Assembly (NCBI GenBank): GCA_910584165.1
Contig: CAJTZU010000002.1
Location: 1 to 64,000 of the forward strand
DNA: 64,000 bases
Source: an uncultured Bacilli bacterium
GTDB lineage: Bacteria; Bacillota_I; Bacilli_A; RF39; UBA660
Direction of reading: 5' to 3'
Below the pieces are notes generated by a model that was given only the letters and a program-made list of their open reading frames with translations, had not been told where the DNA came from and searched no databases. The position numbers were made by a program, and so were the translations under genes. Shown here one piece after another: positions 44,365 to 51,859 of the stretch. How positions within the stretch are numbered: position 1 is the first letter of the stretch; each line of letters starts with the position of its first letter.

Positions 44365-45381
44365 CTATTTTTGTTTCTCTGACTTTTTTGTTAAATAATC
44401 TTCTAAAGTGTATTGTAACGTTTCAATACGCATATCTACCTGTTTTTCATTTGCCAGAATACCATTTTCATCTAAGCAATTCTCTACTGCTCTAGCAGCG
44501 TTACAAAGATTAGATTCATCGCTACTAAGTAAATCTGTAGCGCCTGTTACCTCATGAATAATTAGCCATCTTCCTTCAATACACTCTAATACATATTCTG
44601 AAGCAGTATACGTACTTTTTGTTCGGTTAACATAATCTGTTTTTACTTTCAGATAAATTTTTTGAATTAAATCTGTAGTACGCTTAGAATATTGAGTATT
44701 ATTAAATATAGTACCTGTATAAACAGTAGTTTCCCTATTTTTTCCAATCTCTGCTTTTTCATCAATACAAGTTAAATAAGCGGTTCTATACCCATAACTA
44801 GTTTCTTTTGCCTCTTCATAACATTTTAATACCTCTAATATTTCTTGTGGGGTTGGAGTCTTTTTTAAATTAATAAAACGAATTAACGTCATAAGAGCTT
44901 CTTCATCTACATCAAGCTGATAAATAGTCCTACTAGTATAGTAATAAAAAGATATTCCATCTTCTACTTGCATACCAATTTCTTTTGGCCAATTAGGATC
45001 TGTTATTTCAATTTCTTCATCAATATATTTTCTTTCTTTACTAATAACTTCATACGTTAGTAATTCTCCGTCTAAAACAACAGGAATATCTAAAGATTGC
45101 TCAATAAATTTGCGTAATTCCTCCTTCAATAAAATAATACGAGCAGAAATCTGCTTTTCTACACTAGTAGTATTACGATTCATCTCTTCTAATTCTTGAC
45201 AATCCCGTAATAATATTTCTAATTCCTGTGGCACTGTAGTTTCTACATAAGTATCTATTGGAACTTCTACTATATTTGCCTCACTTGAAGGCAATAATAT
45301 TGTAGTTGTTAATAATAAAACTGATAATGATTTTACCAATGTGATACGACTAGGAATCTTTCCTCTTCTATTTATCCTCAT
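44365..45381 (-). CDS. Secreted hypothetical protein, 338 residues
   Basis: From the ATG at 45381 (GGTGGGG site) the protein starts with a basic N-region and a hydrophobic helix (LVKSLSVLLLTTTILLPSS), followed by SEANIVEVP, a likely signal-peptidase site. The mature part is soluble and charged, with coil-forming stretches and several strands (TVYTGTIFNN, IYLKVKTDYV). I recognise no family. Three to four Cys suggest possible disulphides after export. It lies between the YnbB-like lyase gene and mscS, separated by a clear terminator on the upstream side. Confidence 0.6.
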   Translation of the reverse strand: MRINRRGKIPSRITLVKSLSVLLLTTTILLPSSEANIVEVPIDTYVETTVPQELEILLRDCQELEEMNRNTTSVEKQISARIILLKEELRKFIEQSLDIPVVLDGELLTYEVISKERKYIDEEIEITDPNWPKEIGMQVEDGISFYYYTSRTIYQLDVDEEALMTLIRFINLKKTPTPQEILEVLKCYEEAKETSYGYRTAYLTCIDEKAEIGKNRETTVYTGTIFNNTQYSKRTTDLIQKIYLKVKTDYVNRTKSTYTASEYVLECIEGRWLIIHEVTGATDLLSSDESNLCNAARAVENCLDENGILANEKQVDMRIETLQYTLEDYLTKKSEKQK

Positions 45382-45417
45382 ATTACCCCACCTTATTATC
45401 TTCATTATACCATAAGA

Positions 45418-45448
45418 TTTTTAAAAAAAAGACAATTATTCATTGTCT
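45418..45448 (-). terminator. Terminator of the SDR/YnbB-like operon
   Basis: Minus strand AAAGACAAT / ATTGTCTTT stem with a short loop and a T run of eight. It overlaps the stop codon of the lyase gene. Confidence 0.8.
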
Positions 45449-46683
45449 TTACATTTTTCTAATTCATAAATAGCTGATAATACTCCTAATTTTCCATATT
45501 CATAAGTAAGTCCACCTTGTTGATAAGCAATGTAAGGCTCTCGAATTGGTCCATCACAAGATAGTTCAATAGAAGAACCTTGTGTGAATGTTCCTGCTGC
45601 CATAATCACTTTATCCGTATAACCTGGCATATCCCATGGTTCTGGAACTGCAAAAGCATCTATTGGAGAGCCTTTTTGAATACCTTGGCAATATTTAATT
45701 AACTTATTTGGGTCATGAAAACATATATTTTGAACAATATCAGCTCTTGTTTCATTCCATTTAGGTTCTACTTCATAACCTAATTTTTCTAATACTTTAC
45801 TAGTCAAAACCGCTGTTTTTAAGCTACTTGCTACTACACTAGGAGATAAAAATAATCCCTGTGCAATAGACTTATTAATTCCTAAACTTGGGCCTACTTC
45901 TCTTCCTTCTCCAGGTAAAGTTAATCTTTCTGAAGCTAATTCTACTAACTCTTTACGTCCTGCAATATAAGCACCATTAGGAGCAATGCCTCCTCCTAAA
46001 TTTTTAATTAAAGAACCCACAATAACATCAGCTCCTACCATTGTAGGCTCTTTTTCAGATACAAACTCACAATAGCAGTTATCTATCATAATTATTACAT
46101 TTTTATCAATTGTTCTAATATCTTTTATAATTTTCTCTACCTTGTCAATTGTTATACTTTTACGACTAGAGTATCCTTTAGAGCGTTGAATTTCTATCAA
46201 CTTTACAGTATTATTGTTTAAATATTGTAAAATTGCATCTGTATCAAAATCATTTTCTTTCAACTCTATTTGGTCATATTTTATTCCAAAAGATTTTAAA
46301 GAACTAGCATTCTCTTCTATCCCTATTACTTCATGTAATGTATCATATGGTGTACCTGTAATACTAAGCATTAAATCGCCTGGACGAAGATAGGCAAATA
46401 ATGCAACAGTTAAGGCATGACTACCTGAAATAAACTGACTTCTAACTAATGCATCTTCTGCTCCTAGTACTTGCGCAAATACTTTTTCAATTGTATCTCT
46501 TCCGATATCATCATATCCATATCCTGTAGTGGAACCAAAATGAGCATCTGAAAAATTATATTTTTGAAAAGCATCTATTACCCTTTTAGAATTAGCAAAT
46601 TCTAATTCTTCTATCTTTTTAAATTCATCTTGTACTTCTTTTTCACTTTCTTCTACTAATTCTTTTAATTCCTCATAACTCAT
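45436..46683 (-). CDS. ynbB: Methionine-gamma-lyase/aluminium-resistance family PLP enzyme (YnbB-like)
   Basis: This 415-residue enzyme belongs to the Met_gamma_lyase (aluminium-resistance) family seen by FGSTTGYGYDDIGRDTIEKVF, LVRSQFISGSHALTVALF and the PLP-lysine segment GSLIKNLGGGIAPNGAYIAG. The ending TYEYGKLGVLSAIYEL is also typical. These fold-type-I PLP enzymes are often annotated as cystathionine/methionine lyases, but their true substrate is not established. The start overlaps the SDR stop by 4 bp, so the two form an operon. Confidence 0.88.
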   Translation of the reverse strand: MSYEELKELVEESEKEVQDEFKKIEELEFANSKRVIDAFQKYNFSDAHFGSTTGYGYDDIGRDTIEKVFAQVLGAEDALVRSQFISGSHALTVALFAYLRPGDLMLSITGTPYDTLHEVIGIEENASSLKSFGIKYDQIELKENDFDTDAILQYLNNNTVKLIEIQRSKGYSSRKSITIDKVEKIIKDIRTIDKNVIIMIDNCYCEFVSEKEPTMVGADVIVGSLIKNLGGGIAPNGAYIAGRKELVELASERLTLPGEGREVGPSLGINKSIAQGLFLSPSVVASSLKTAVLTSKVLEKLGYEVEPKWNETRADIVQNICFHDPNKLIKYCQGIQKGSPIDAFAVPEPWDMPGYTDKVIMAAGTFTQGSSIELSCDGPIREPYIAYQQGGLTYEYGKLGVLSAIYELEKCKDNE

Positions 46684-47405
46684 AAAATTCCTCCATCTAC
46701 GCGAATTACTTCATTATTGATATATTTTGCTTGAGGGCTTGCTAAAAAGACAACAACATTAGCAATTTCTTCTGGCTCAGCAAATCGACGAACTAGTATT
46801 TTTTCACATTCTTCCTTAATATACTCTTCATCTAATTCTTTAATCATTTCTGTATTAACCCATCCTGGCGCTACTGCATTTACTCTAACATTAGGAGAAT
46901 ATTCAACTGCTAAATTATGAGTTAAAGAAATTAATCCAGCCTTAGAAGCATCATAATCTAAGCTATAGGGATAATAAGTATCTATTCCATTTGTAGACGT
47001 AATATTAATAATAGAACTTCCCTCATTCATATACTTTTTACATTCTCTTGCACATAAAAATGCACCAATTAAATTTACTTTCAGTGTTCTTTCAAAATCT
47101 ATTACTGTTTTATCTTCCACCAATGTATCAATAGCAATTCCTGCATTATTTACTAAAACGTCTATTTTTCCATAAGTATCTACTACTTTTTTTACCATTT
47201 CTCTTACTTCATCTTCATTCGATATATCTGCCTTAACTATCATAGAAGAATTTCCCATTTCTTCTATTTTATTTTTTACCTCTAATGCTCTTTCTTCACT
47301 ACTACGATAATTAATAATGACAGTATCTTTTTCTTTAGCAAAAGCAAATGTTATGGCAGAGCCAATCCCACGGCTTGCGCCTGTTATTAATACAACTCTA
47401 TTCAT
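46680..47405 (-). CDS. Short-chain dehydrogenase/reductase (FabG-like)
   Basis: This 241-residue SDR has the NADP motif TGASRGIG, NNAGIA, and the catalytic Ser/Tyr/Lys set with NITS and YDASKAG. It is close to the FabG type in length and layout. Whether it is a fatty-acid 3-oxoacyl-ACP reductase or another oxidoreductase cannot be told, because no acyl-carrier or fab gene is near. It is the first gene of an operon with the YnbB-like lyase. Its promoter and an adjacent inverted repeat lie upstream (47432-47486). Confidence 0.88.
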   Translation of the reverse strand: MNRVVLITGASRGIGSAITFAFAKEKDTVIINYRSSEERALEVKNKIEEMGNSSMIVKADISNEDEVREMVKKVVDTYGKIDVLVNNAGIAIDTLVEDKTVIDFERTLKVNLIGAFLCARECKKYMNEGSSIINITSTNGIDTYYPYSLDYDASKAGLISLTHNLAVEYSPNVRVNAVAPGWVNTEMIKELDEEYIKEECEKILVRRFAEPEEIANVVVFLASPQAKYINNEVIRVDGGIL

Positions 47406-47431
47406 AAAATCCTCCTAAATATTTCTTATTC

Positions 47432-47460
47432 ATTATAACAATTTTCATACACAAAGTCTA
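47432..47460 (-). promoter_or_regulatory. Promoter of the SDR operon
   Basis: Minus strand TAGACT (47455-47460), exactly 17 bp, TATAAT (47432-47437). It lies 27 bp before the SDR start codon. Confidence 0.7.
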
Positions 47461-47464
47461 TCAC

Positions 47465-47486
47465 AACTAGTATTTACTTACTAGTT
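47465..47486. promoter_or_regulatory. Inverted repeat, likely operator between divergent genes
   Basis: AACTAGT (47465-47471) and ACTAGTT (47480-47486) form a perfect 7-bp inverted repeat with an 8-bp spacer. It lies just upstream of the SDR -35 and 5 bp before the extended -10 (TGG-TATAGT, 47488-47496) of the divergent gene. The symmetry and spacing suit a dimeric MarR/HxlR/TetR-type repressor. Confidence 0.5.
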
Positions 47487-47521
47487 ATGGTATAGTTAGC
47501 ATGTAGAAAGTAGTTGATGAT

Positions 47522-47815
47522 ATGTTTTCATTTTTTAAAAAGCCAGAAAATATCGTACTTCCTTCTGAATTTCAGGATTTTCCTGCCTATACTGGAATTA
47601 TAAAAAAAGGACCAATTTTAATTGATAAAACAGAGTACTCTAGAATCTCCTATTATGTAAAAGGAGGAATAGAAGAATATAAACAAGTTTTAAATAATTA
47701 TGGATATAGTCAAAAGTCAGAAGTAAAATTTCAAAATCAATTTAATGATAATTATATTATTATTGAAAAAGAAGGTTTCGTACAATATAAAATTGCTTAT
47801 CATAAAAAAAAGTAG
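47522..47815 (+). CDS. Small hypothetical protein, 97 residues
   Basis: I do not recognise this soluble protein. It begins MFSFFKKPENI and contains GGIEEYKQVLNNYGY followed by two short strands (YIIIEKEG, VQYKIAYH). The layout of a small alpha/beta domain without catalytic residues recalls the little YjbR- or inhibitor-like proteins, but this is only an impression. Its promoter is an extended -10 next to the shared operator. It ends 5 bp before the convergent methyltransferase-like gene. Confidence 0.55.
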   Translation: MFSFFKKPENIVLPSEFQDFPAYTGIIKKGPILIDKTEYSRISYYVKGGIEEYKQVLNNYGYSQKSEVKFQNQFNDNYIIIEKEGFVQYKIAYHKKK

Positions 47816-47820
47816 ATATT

Positions 47821-48528
47821 CTACTTTTTTCTTTTACTACTAATAATTGGATATTTGAAAGAATACTGCCATCCAGACTCTTTGGTTACCTCAAAACCAT
47901 CTTTCTCTTGCAGTTTTGCTAAAGCATAAATCTCATCTACATAACTACCATAACTAATAAGAGCACTAGGAATTGCTAGATTACTAGAATGTACACAACC
48001 GCACATTGCTAAAAAGAATTCCTTATGCTCTTTTGTTGCTTTTCTAATAATCATACGAGTTGCTTCACATGGCATAATTCCTACCACTAAATCATAAGAC
48101 TCTACTGACATTTCTTCTGTAAAGCATTCTTTATGCAATGCAATATTTCCTAATCTATCCACAATTAAATCTGGATCATAAACAGTAATCGTTCCTTTAC
48201 TTCCATTTTCTTGTTGAAATTCATCTACATATTTTGAAAACATTGGAAAAAAACCTCCACCTATTTCTAAAATATGAGAATTCCATCCATATCTTTCCCC
48301 TATCATATTAGCAAATCCTAAGTAACAGTTTTCATCCTCATTTAAAATACCAAATAAAGCATAAATTTGTTTTAATAAATCTGTCGTATCACTAATTGGC
48401 ATTCTCTCTAAAAAATGTTCTTCAATAAATTGAACTGCTAAATCAGGATATTTATCTTGATAAATTTTTAAATAATGAGATAGCATTTTTAAATAAACAA
48501 TTTTATCTATTTCACTTATTCTAGACAT
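47821..48528 (-). CDS. Class I SAM-methyltransferase-like protein
   Basis: This is a 235-residue protein. SHILEIGGGFFPMF is a motif-I-like glycine loop, ITVYDPDLIV fits motif II with an acidic residue at the end of the second strand, and YDLVVGIMPCEA is a motif-IV-like strand. The fold is therefore probably Rossmann/SAM-binding, but the usual GxGxG is replaced by GGGF and substrate is unknown. It is downstream of the reverse transcriptase on the same strand, but a terminator lies between them, so co-transcription is doubtful. It has an AAGGGGAT ribosome-binding site. Confidence 0.6.
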   Translation of the reverse strand: MSRISEIDKIVYLKMLSHYLKIYQDKYPDLAVQFIEEHFLERMPISDTTDLLKQIYALFGILNEDENCYLGFANMIGERYGWNSHILEIGGGFFPMFSKYVDEFQQENGSKGTITVYDPDLIVDRLGNIALHKECFTEEMSVESYDLVVGIMPCEATRMIIRKATKEHKEFFLAMCGCVHSSNLAIPSALISYGSYVDEIYALAKLQEKDGFEVTKESGWQYSFKYPIISSKRKK

Positions 48529-48565
48529 AAAAAATCCCCTTTTTATGAGTAGTTATTCTAACATA

Positions 48566-48590
48566 AGAAAAAAGAGTTGTCAAAACTCTT
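48566..48590 (-). terminator. Terminator of the reverse transcriptase gene
   Basis: Minus strand AAAGAGTT / AACTCTTT stem with a short loop and T run. It overlaps the last codons of the RT, making the RT transcript self-contained. Confidence 0.8.
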
Positions 48591-49767
48591 TAAATTTATA
48601 ATAAGCATTTACAAGGCTTTTATAACCATTTTCTTTTAATAATTGATAAGGAACTTTCCACTGATTACTTTCATGATAATTACCAGTCATAATATATCTT
48701 AAATTTTTTTGAAAATAATTATCAATCTCGCGTAACCCAGAAACACTATTAATAACAGGAAAATACCAAATACTCCAATTTAATTCTTTCCCTTTTTTCT
48801 CATAAAAAAATTTATAATTGAAAATAGTATTCATAGATTTTAAAGCTTTTTCTAATGGAATATTTTTTCTAATTGCCCATCTTCTAAGTGCTTTAGCTTT
48901 TCTTTTTATTTTAGTCTTCATTTTCTCTTTTGCATGATTTGATAAATCTATGGTTCCTTGAAAGTAAGAAAATCCCAAAAATTCAAGTTTCTCATTAGGA
49001 GTATAGTATTTTTCTTTAGAAAGATTGATTTCTAAGCTTGCTTCTTTAAAATATTGCTTTATAAAAAAGACTTTCTTTTCTAGCTCTTCTTTTGTACTAG
49101 CAAATAAAATAATATCATCTGCATATCTAGCATAATTACTATCCTTCATTTGAAAATCTAATGGTGATAAATATATATTAGATAAAAAGCAAGAAATGGG
49201 AGTTCCTGCCATTACTCCTTTTTTCTCATATAAGATTTTTCCATCATACAGAACTCTATCATCCAATAATATTTTCTCTAATAACCGATAACTTTTTTCA
49301 TCTATTTTTCCATTTAATATTTCTAGTAAAGAATCTATCGGTATACTATTAAAGTAATTTTGAATATCCACCTTATAACCATAACCAGAAAAAGACTTTT
49401 GAATTGATAAAAATGCTTGTTTTGGTCCTACTTTTCTCCTAAAAGAATAACAATTATCACACAAAAGGAATTCATACTCTGAAAAAAGAAAATGAATCAT
49501 CTTTAAAATAATATTCTCTTCTTCTCTAAATTGATAAATAACTCTTTTTTTAGAAGAATGATTTTTATTAATTAACTTTTTTTGAGGAATCGAAAAAGTA
49601 TATGCTTCTTCTACTATCTTTTGAGAAATGGGTAAATATCTTTTTTCTTCTATATATTGTTTTAATTTTTGATATTCTCTTTTCTTTAGATTTTTTTCTT
49701 CTAAAAATTGAAGCCATTTATCATGATTTATTAAACCGTCTAACACAGACACTATTTTCACCACCAT
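48580..49767 (-). CDS. Stand-alone reverse transcriptase of unassigned class
   Basis: This is a 395-residue RNA-directed DNA polymerase. Fingers/palm motifs are RT2 KKRVIYQF (~73-80), RT3 YKVDIQNYFNSI with catalytic D134, RT4 AGTPISCFLSNIYL (~187-200), RT5 YARYADDIILF with YADD at 215-218, and RT7 LEFLGFSY (~261-268). Group-II-like features are FLGF and the AGTPIS-SNIYL motif, but QGG is AGT here and there is no HNH endonuclease or DNA-binding domain. The retron NAxxH and VTG motifs are absent. A conserved-looking C-terminal thumb/X-like region (WSIWYFPVIN, REIDNYFQKNLRYI, VPYQLLKENGYKSLV) completes the protein. ATG at 49767 overlaps a leader stem; GTG 49752 behind GGTGGT is an alternative start. 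Confidence 0.92.
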   Translation of the reverse strand: MVVKIVSVLDGLINHDKWLQFLEEKNLKKREYQKLKQYIEEKRYLPISQKIVEEAYTFSIPQKKLINKNHSSKKRVIYQFREEENIILKMIHFLFSEYEFLLCDNCYSFRRKVGPKQAFLSIQKSFSGYGYKVDIQNYFNSIPIDSLLEILNGKIDEKSYRLLEKILLDDRVLYDGKILYEKKGVMAGTPISCFLSNIYLSPLDFQMKDSNYARYADDIILFASTKEELEKKVFFIKQYFKEASLEINLSKEKYYTPNEKLEFLGFSYFQGTIDLSNHAKEKMKTKIKRKAKALRRWAIRKNIPLEKALKSMNTIFNYKFFYEKKGKELNWSIWYFPVINSVSGLREIDNYFQKNLRYIMTGNYHESNQWKVPYQLLKENGYKSLVNAYYKFKEF

Positions 49768-49892
49768 GGAAGAGAAAAAATTGAATAATCAATATATTGA
49801 TTAATGACTGGATTATATATATCAAAGTCACTTGCAAAACATCATACATGATATACTGAATCCCCTACAAGTGTGTTTCCACATCTCTTCCA
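49768..49892 (-). ncRNA. Structured leader RNA upstream of the reverse transcriptase
   Basis: Reading the minus strand from the predicted start, GGAAGAGA (5' arm, to 49884) pairs with TCTCTTCC just before the RT start; with the outer T/A (49892 and 49767) the stem has 9 bp. Stacked on it is TGTG-GAAA-CACA (49872-49883), a 4-bp hairpin with a GNRA-type GAAA tetraloop. CACTTG/CAAGTG (49829-49834 with 49868-49873), TGACT/AGTCA (49805-49809 with 49826-49830) and the 18-nt palindrome TAATCAATATATTGATTA (49786-49803) form further possible stems. This is read directly from the bases; function (RT template, primer or translational switch) is inference. Confidence 0.6.
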
Positions 49893-49897
49893 AAATC

Positions 49898-49926
49898 ATT
49901 ATAGCAGTTCCTTTCTACAAAGTCTA
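49898..49926 (-). promoter_or_regulatory. Promoter of the RT leader
   Basis: Minus strand TAGACT (49921-49926), exactly 17 bp, TATAAT (49898-49903). With a 7-nt discriminator the start falls at the GG of GGAAGAGA (~49890), the 5' arm of the leader closing stem. Confidence 0.75.
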
Positions 49927-49982
49927 TTTCTATAAAATGACATTTTTCTAATCTTTTAGTAGCATATTTTAAAAAAATTCAG

Positions 49983-49988
49983 TATAAT
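49983..49988 (+). promoter_or_regulatory. -10 element of the surface metallopeptidase gene
   Basis: TATAAT 28 bp before the start codon, followed by a GGAAGGAAG ribosome-binding site. A convincing -35 is not seen. Confidence 0.5.
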
Positions 49989-50016
49989 ACAACTACAAAG
50001 AAGGAAGGAAGTATTT

Positions 50017-51159
50017 ATGTCATCGTTTCAAAACAATAAAAAAAGATTTTATGTAACTATTTTTACTATTATCCTATTTTTAGGAAGTATTTCGATAGCT
50101 ATCATTTTAGATAAGCCAAAGAAGAAAGAAAATTATCCAGTTAGAAAACCTAACTCTACTAGTATAAGTAACAATGGAAACTCTGATAAATTTACAAATG
50201 ACAACACAAATACAAATTCTCAAAATAATCAAGATTCTAAAAAGGAGAATTCTAACACAAATAAGTCTAGTAATTCCCAATCATCATCTAGTAAAGTTAC
50301 CAATAATATAAAAACTAGTAATTCTAATCAAAGTAAACCTTCAAATACAGCAAGTAATTCCAATACCAATTCTAATAAGCCTACAAATTCTAACACAACA
50401 AGCAACTCCAATACCAATTCTAATACAAGCTCTAATAAGCCAGTAGAGCCACCTAAAAATGAAGATAAAAATAATAGTAAAAGAAAATCTATTGAAAAGG
50501 CATATGGGGTTAAAATATTATATGGGAATGAAATAGGTTCCTACAAACCTAAAGGAATAACTCCTACAAAATTAACTAACGATAATGATATTGAAAATTA
50601 TCTAAATCGTCTCAATACAGAATTAGCAAAATATCCTAAAAACTTCTTTCAAGATTTCAATAAAAAAGGAATGCCACTTACCATTTATTTAATTAAAAGT
50701 GCGAATGGTGCTTTTTCTGGGTTTACTGATTATCAATTTATGAATGATATTAAACTAACTTTAACAACAGATTTTGAATTTGAATATACTTTTCATCATG
50801 AAATAATGCATTATATCGATTGCTATCTAAATATTGTTATGTACCCCAAAACTCCTTATGAAGAATTTGAAGCATTAAATCCAAAAGAATTTCAATATGG
50901 AAAAGCATCTAGTTCTCAAATATATAATATGGCAAATAATCCTAGAGGGGCTTATTTTATTTCCAAATATGGAGCTAGTAATGTTGCAGAAGATAGAGCT
51001 GAAATTTTTAAATATATGACAGCTAGAGCATATGCTCCTATTGGATGTTTTGAAAAAGAGGAAATTATTCGAAAAAAAGCAATTATTATTAGTAAACAAA
51101 TAAAAACTTATTTTCCATCAGTAACAACAGATGCTCATTGGGATAGATTTATAAAATAA
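50017..51159 (+). CDS. Membrane-anchored, Asn/Ser-rich putative zinc metallopeptidase
   Basis: This 380-residue protein has an N-terminal membrane anchor (~residues 11-31, FYVTIFTIILFLGSISIAII). An ~110-residue low-complexity linker of Asn, Ser, Thr and Lys (~45-155) includes several S-N-T-N-S-N repeats, then a globular domain. HEIMH at 261-265 is the metallopeptidase HExxH, and AEDRAEIF (~324-331) supplies a likely third acidic ligand, as in gluzincins. The linker would span the peptidoglycan, leaving the enzyme outside. Substrate is unknown. It is divergent from the RT and ends in an 11-bp terminator hairpin. Confidence 0.75.
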   Translation: MSSFQNNKKRFYVTIFTIILFLGSISIAIILDKPKKKENYPVRKPNSTSISNNGNSDKFTNDNTNTNSQNNQDSKKENSNTNKSSNSQSSSSKVTNNIKTSNSNQSKPSNTASNSNTNSNKPTNSNTTSNSNTNSNTSSNKPVEPPKNEDKNNSKRKSIEKAYGVKILYGNEIGSYKPKGITPTKLTNDNDIENYLNRLNTELAKYPKNFFQDFNKKGMPLTIYLIKSANGAFSGFTDYQFMNDIKLTLTTDFEFEYTFHHEIMHYIDCYLNIVMYPKTPYEEFEALNPKEFQYGKASSSQIYNMANNPRGAYFISKYGASNVAEDRAEIFKYMTARAYAPIGCFEKEEIIRKKAIIISKQIKTYFPSVTTDAHWDRFIK

Positions 51160-51186
51160 ATAGGACACATAATTGTGTCCTATTTT
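51158..51186 (+). terminator. Terminator after the metallopeptidase gene
   Basis: AATAGGACACA / TGTGTCCTATT form a perfect 11-bp stem with a 4-nt loop and T-rich tail. Confidence 0.9.
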
Positions 51187-51199
51187 ATTAGTTATTACT

Positions 51200-51787
51200 T
51201 TATTCTAAATCTTGATTCCAACAAGTATCTAGTTCTTCTTCATTAGCAAGTTTAGAAACAGCAGCACTTAAACAACTATACATTGCTCTTGTACTTTTAC
51301 CTGTTGCTTGATAATTTGAAATATGTTTTTTAGAAATACCAATTGACATTCCTTCTTGATAAGCATCTATATTAGCGCCTAAATAGATAAATTTCCAATC
51401 TTTTTTAGATGTAATTAATTTTTTGACTTTATCACGAGTAAATTCGCGACTAGAATTTTCCATACCATCTGTGGTAATAACAAATATTACTTTACTGTTT
51501 TTTGCTCTTTTACTAATTTTTTGAATAGTAAAACCAATCGCATCCATTAAAGAAGTTGTACTGCCAACATAATAATCTTTTTCTGTTAAAGATTTTACAT
51601 CTGAAATATCTTTTCCATCATGTAAAAATTCTAACGAAGAATCAAATAATACTGTCGTTATTTTTACTTCTCCTTTTAATCTTTTCTGTTTTTCCAAGAA
51701 ACTATTATACCCACCTATCGTATCACTTTCTAAGCCTGCCATGGAACCACTCTTGTCTAATAAAAAGACTATTTCTGTTTTTTTCAT
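51200..51787 (-). CDS. von Willebrand factor A domain protein
   Basis: From the ATG at 51787 (GGAGGGATATT site) the protein has 195 residues and is nearly all one vWA domain. FLLDKSGSMAG is the metal-ion-dependent adhesion site DxSxS, TSLMDAIGFTI carries the MIDAS Thr and VIFVITTDGMENS the MIDAS Asp. It is cytoplasmic (no signal peptide), like the TerY-type vWA proteins used in stress or conflict systems. It is divergent from a small protein (51860) with which it shares the promoter region, a pairing I suspect is functional. Confidence 0.88.
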   Translation of the reverse strand: MKKTEIVFLLDKSGSMAGLESDTIGGYNSFLEKQKRLKGEVKITTVLFDSSLEFLHDGKDISDVKSLTEKDYYVGSTTSLMDAIGFTIQKISKRAKNSKVIFVITTDGMENSSREFTRDKVKKLITSKKDWKFIYLGANIDAYQEGMSIGISKKHISNYQATGKSTRAMYSCLSAAVSKLANEEELDTCWNQDLE

Positions 51788-51804
51788 AATATCCCTCCGT
51801 TTCA

Positions 51805-51813
51805 TGCTATAAT
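51805..51813 (+). promoter_or_regulatory. Extended -10 promoter of the gene at 51860
   Basis: TGC-TATAAT is an extended -10 between the two divergent genes. The leader then contains CCAAA-CAATGA-TTTGG, a small hairpin, and GGAGGGGAC before the ATG. Confidence 0.5.
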
Positions 51814-51859
51814 AATACTAAATCCAAACAATGATTTGGTCGCCTTGGAGGGGACATTT

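Noticed and set aside
48580..49767. Group II intron ORF
   Set aside because: No domain V/VI-like hairpin, no boundary motif and no HNH domain; the RT has a normal bacterial promoter and terminator of its own.
49770..49892. T-box or metabolite riboswitch upstream of the RT
   Set aside because: No T-box consensus, no known aptamer core and no anti-terminator/terminator pair; the only terminator is at the end of the RT gene.
48580..49926. Classical retron
   Set aside because: The RT lacks NAxxH and VTG motifs, and the leader has no long msd-type hairpin; only the a1/a2-like layout is shared.
47455..49926. Shared 11-mer ATAGACTTTGT in the RT and SDR promoters as a regulon signature
   Set aside because: It covers the -35 hexamer and its flank; similar TTGACTTT-type -35 flanks occur elsewhere, so it looks like ordinary promoter sequence.
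47821..51159. Diversity-generating retroelement
   Set aside because: No template/variable repeat pair or Avd-like gene was seen near the RT, and RT4 does not match the DGR type.
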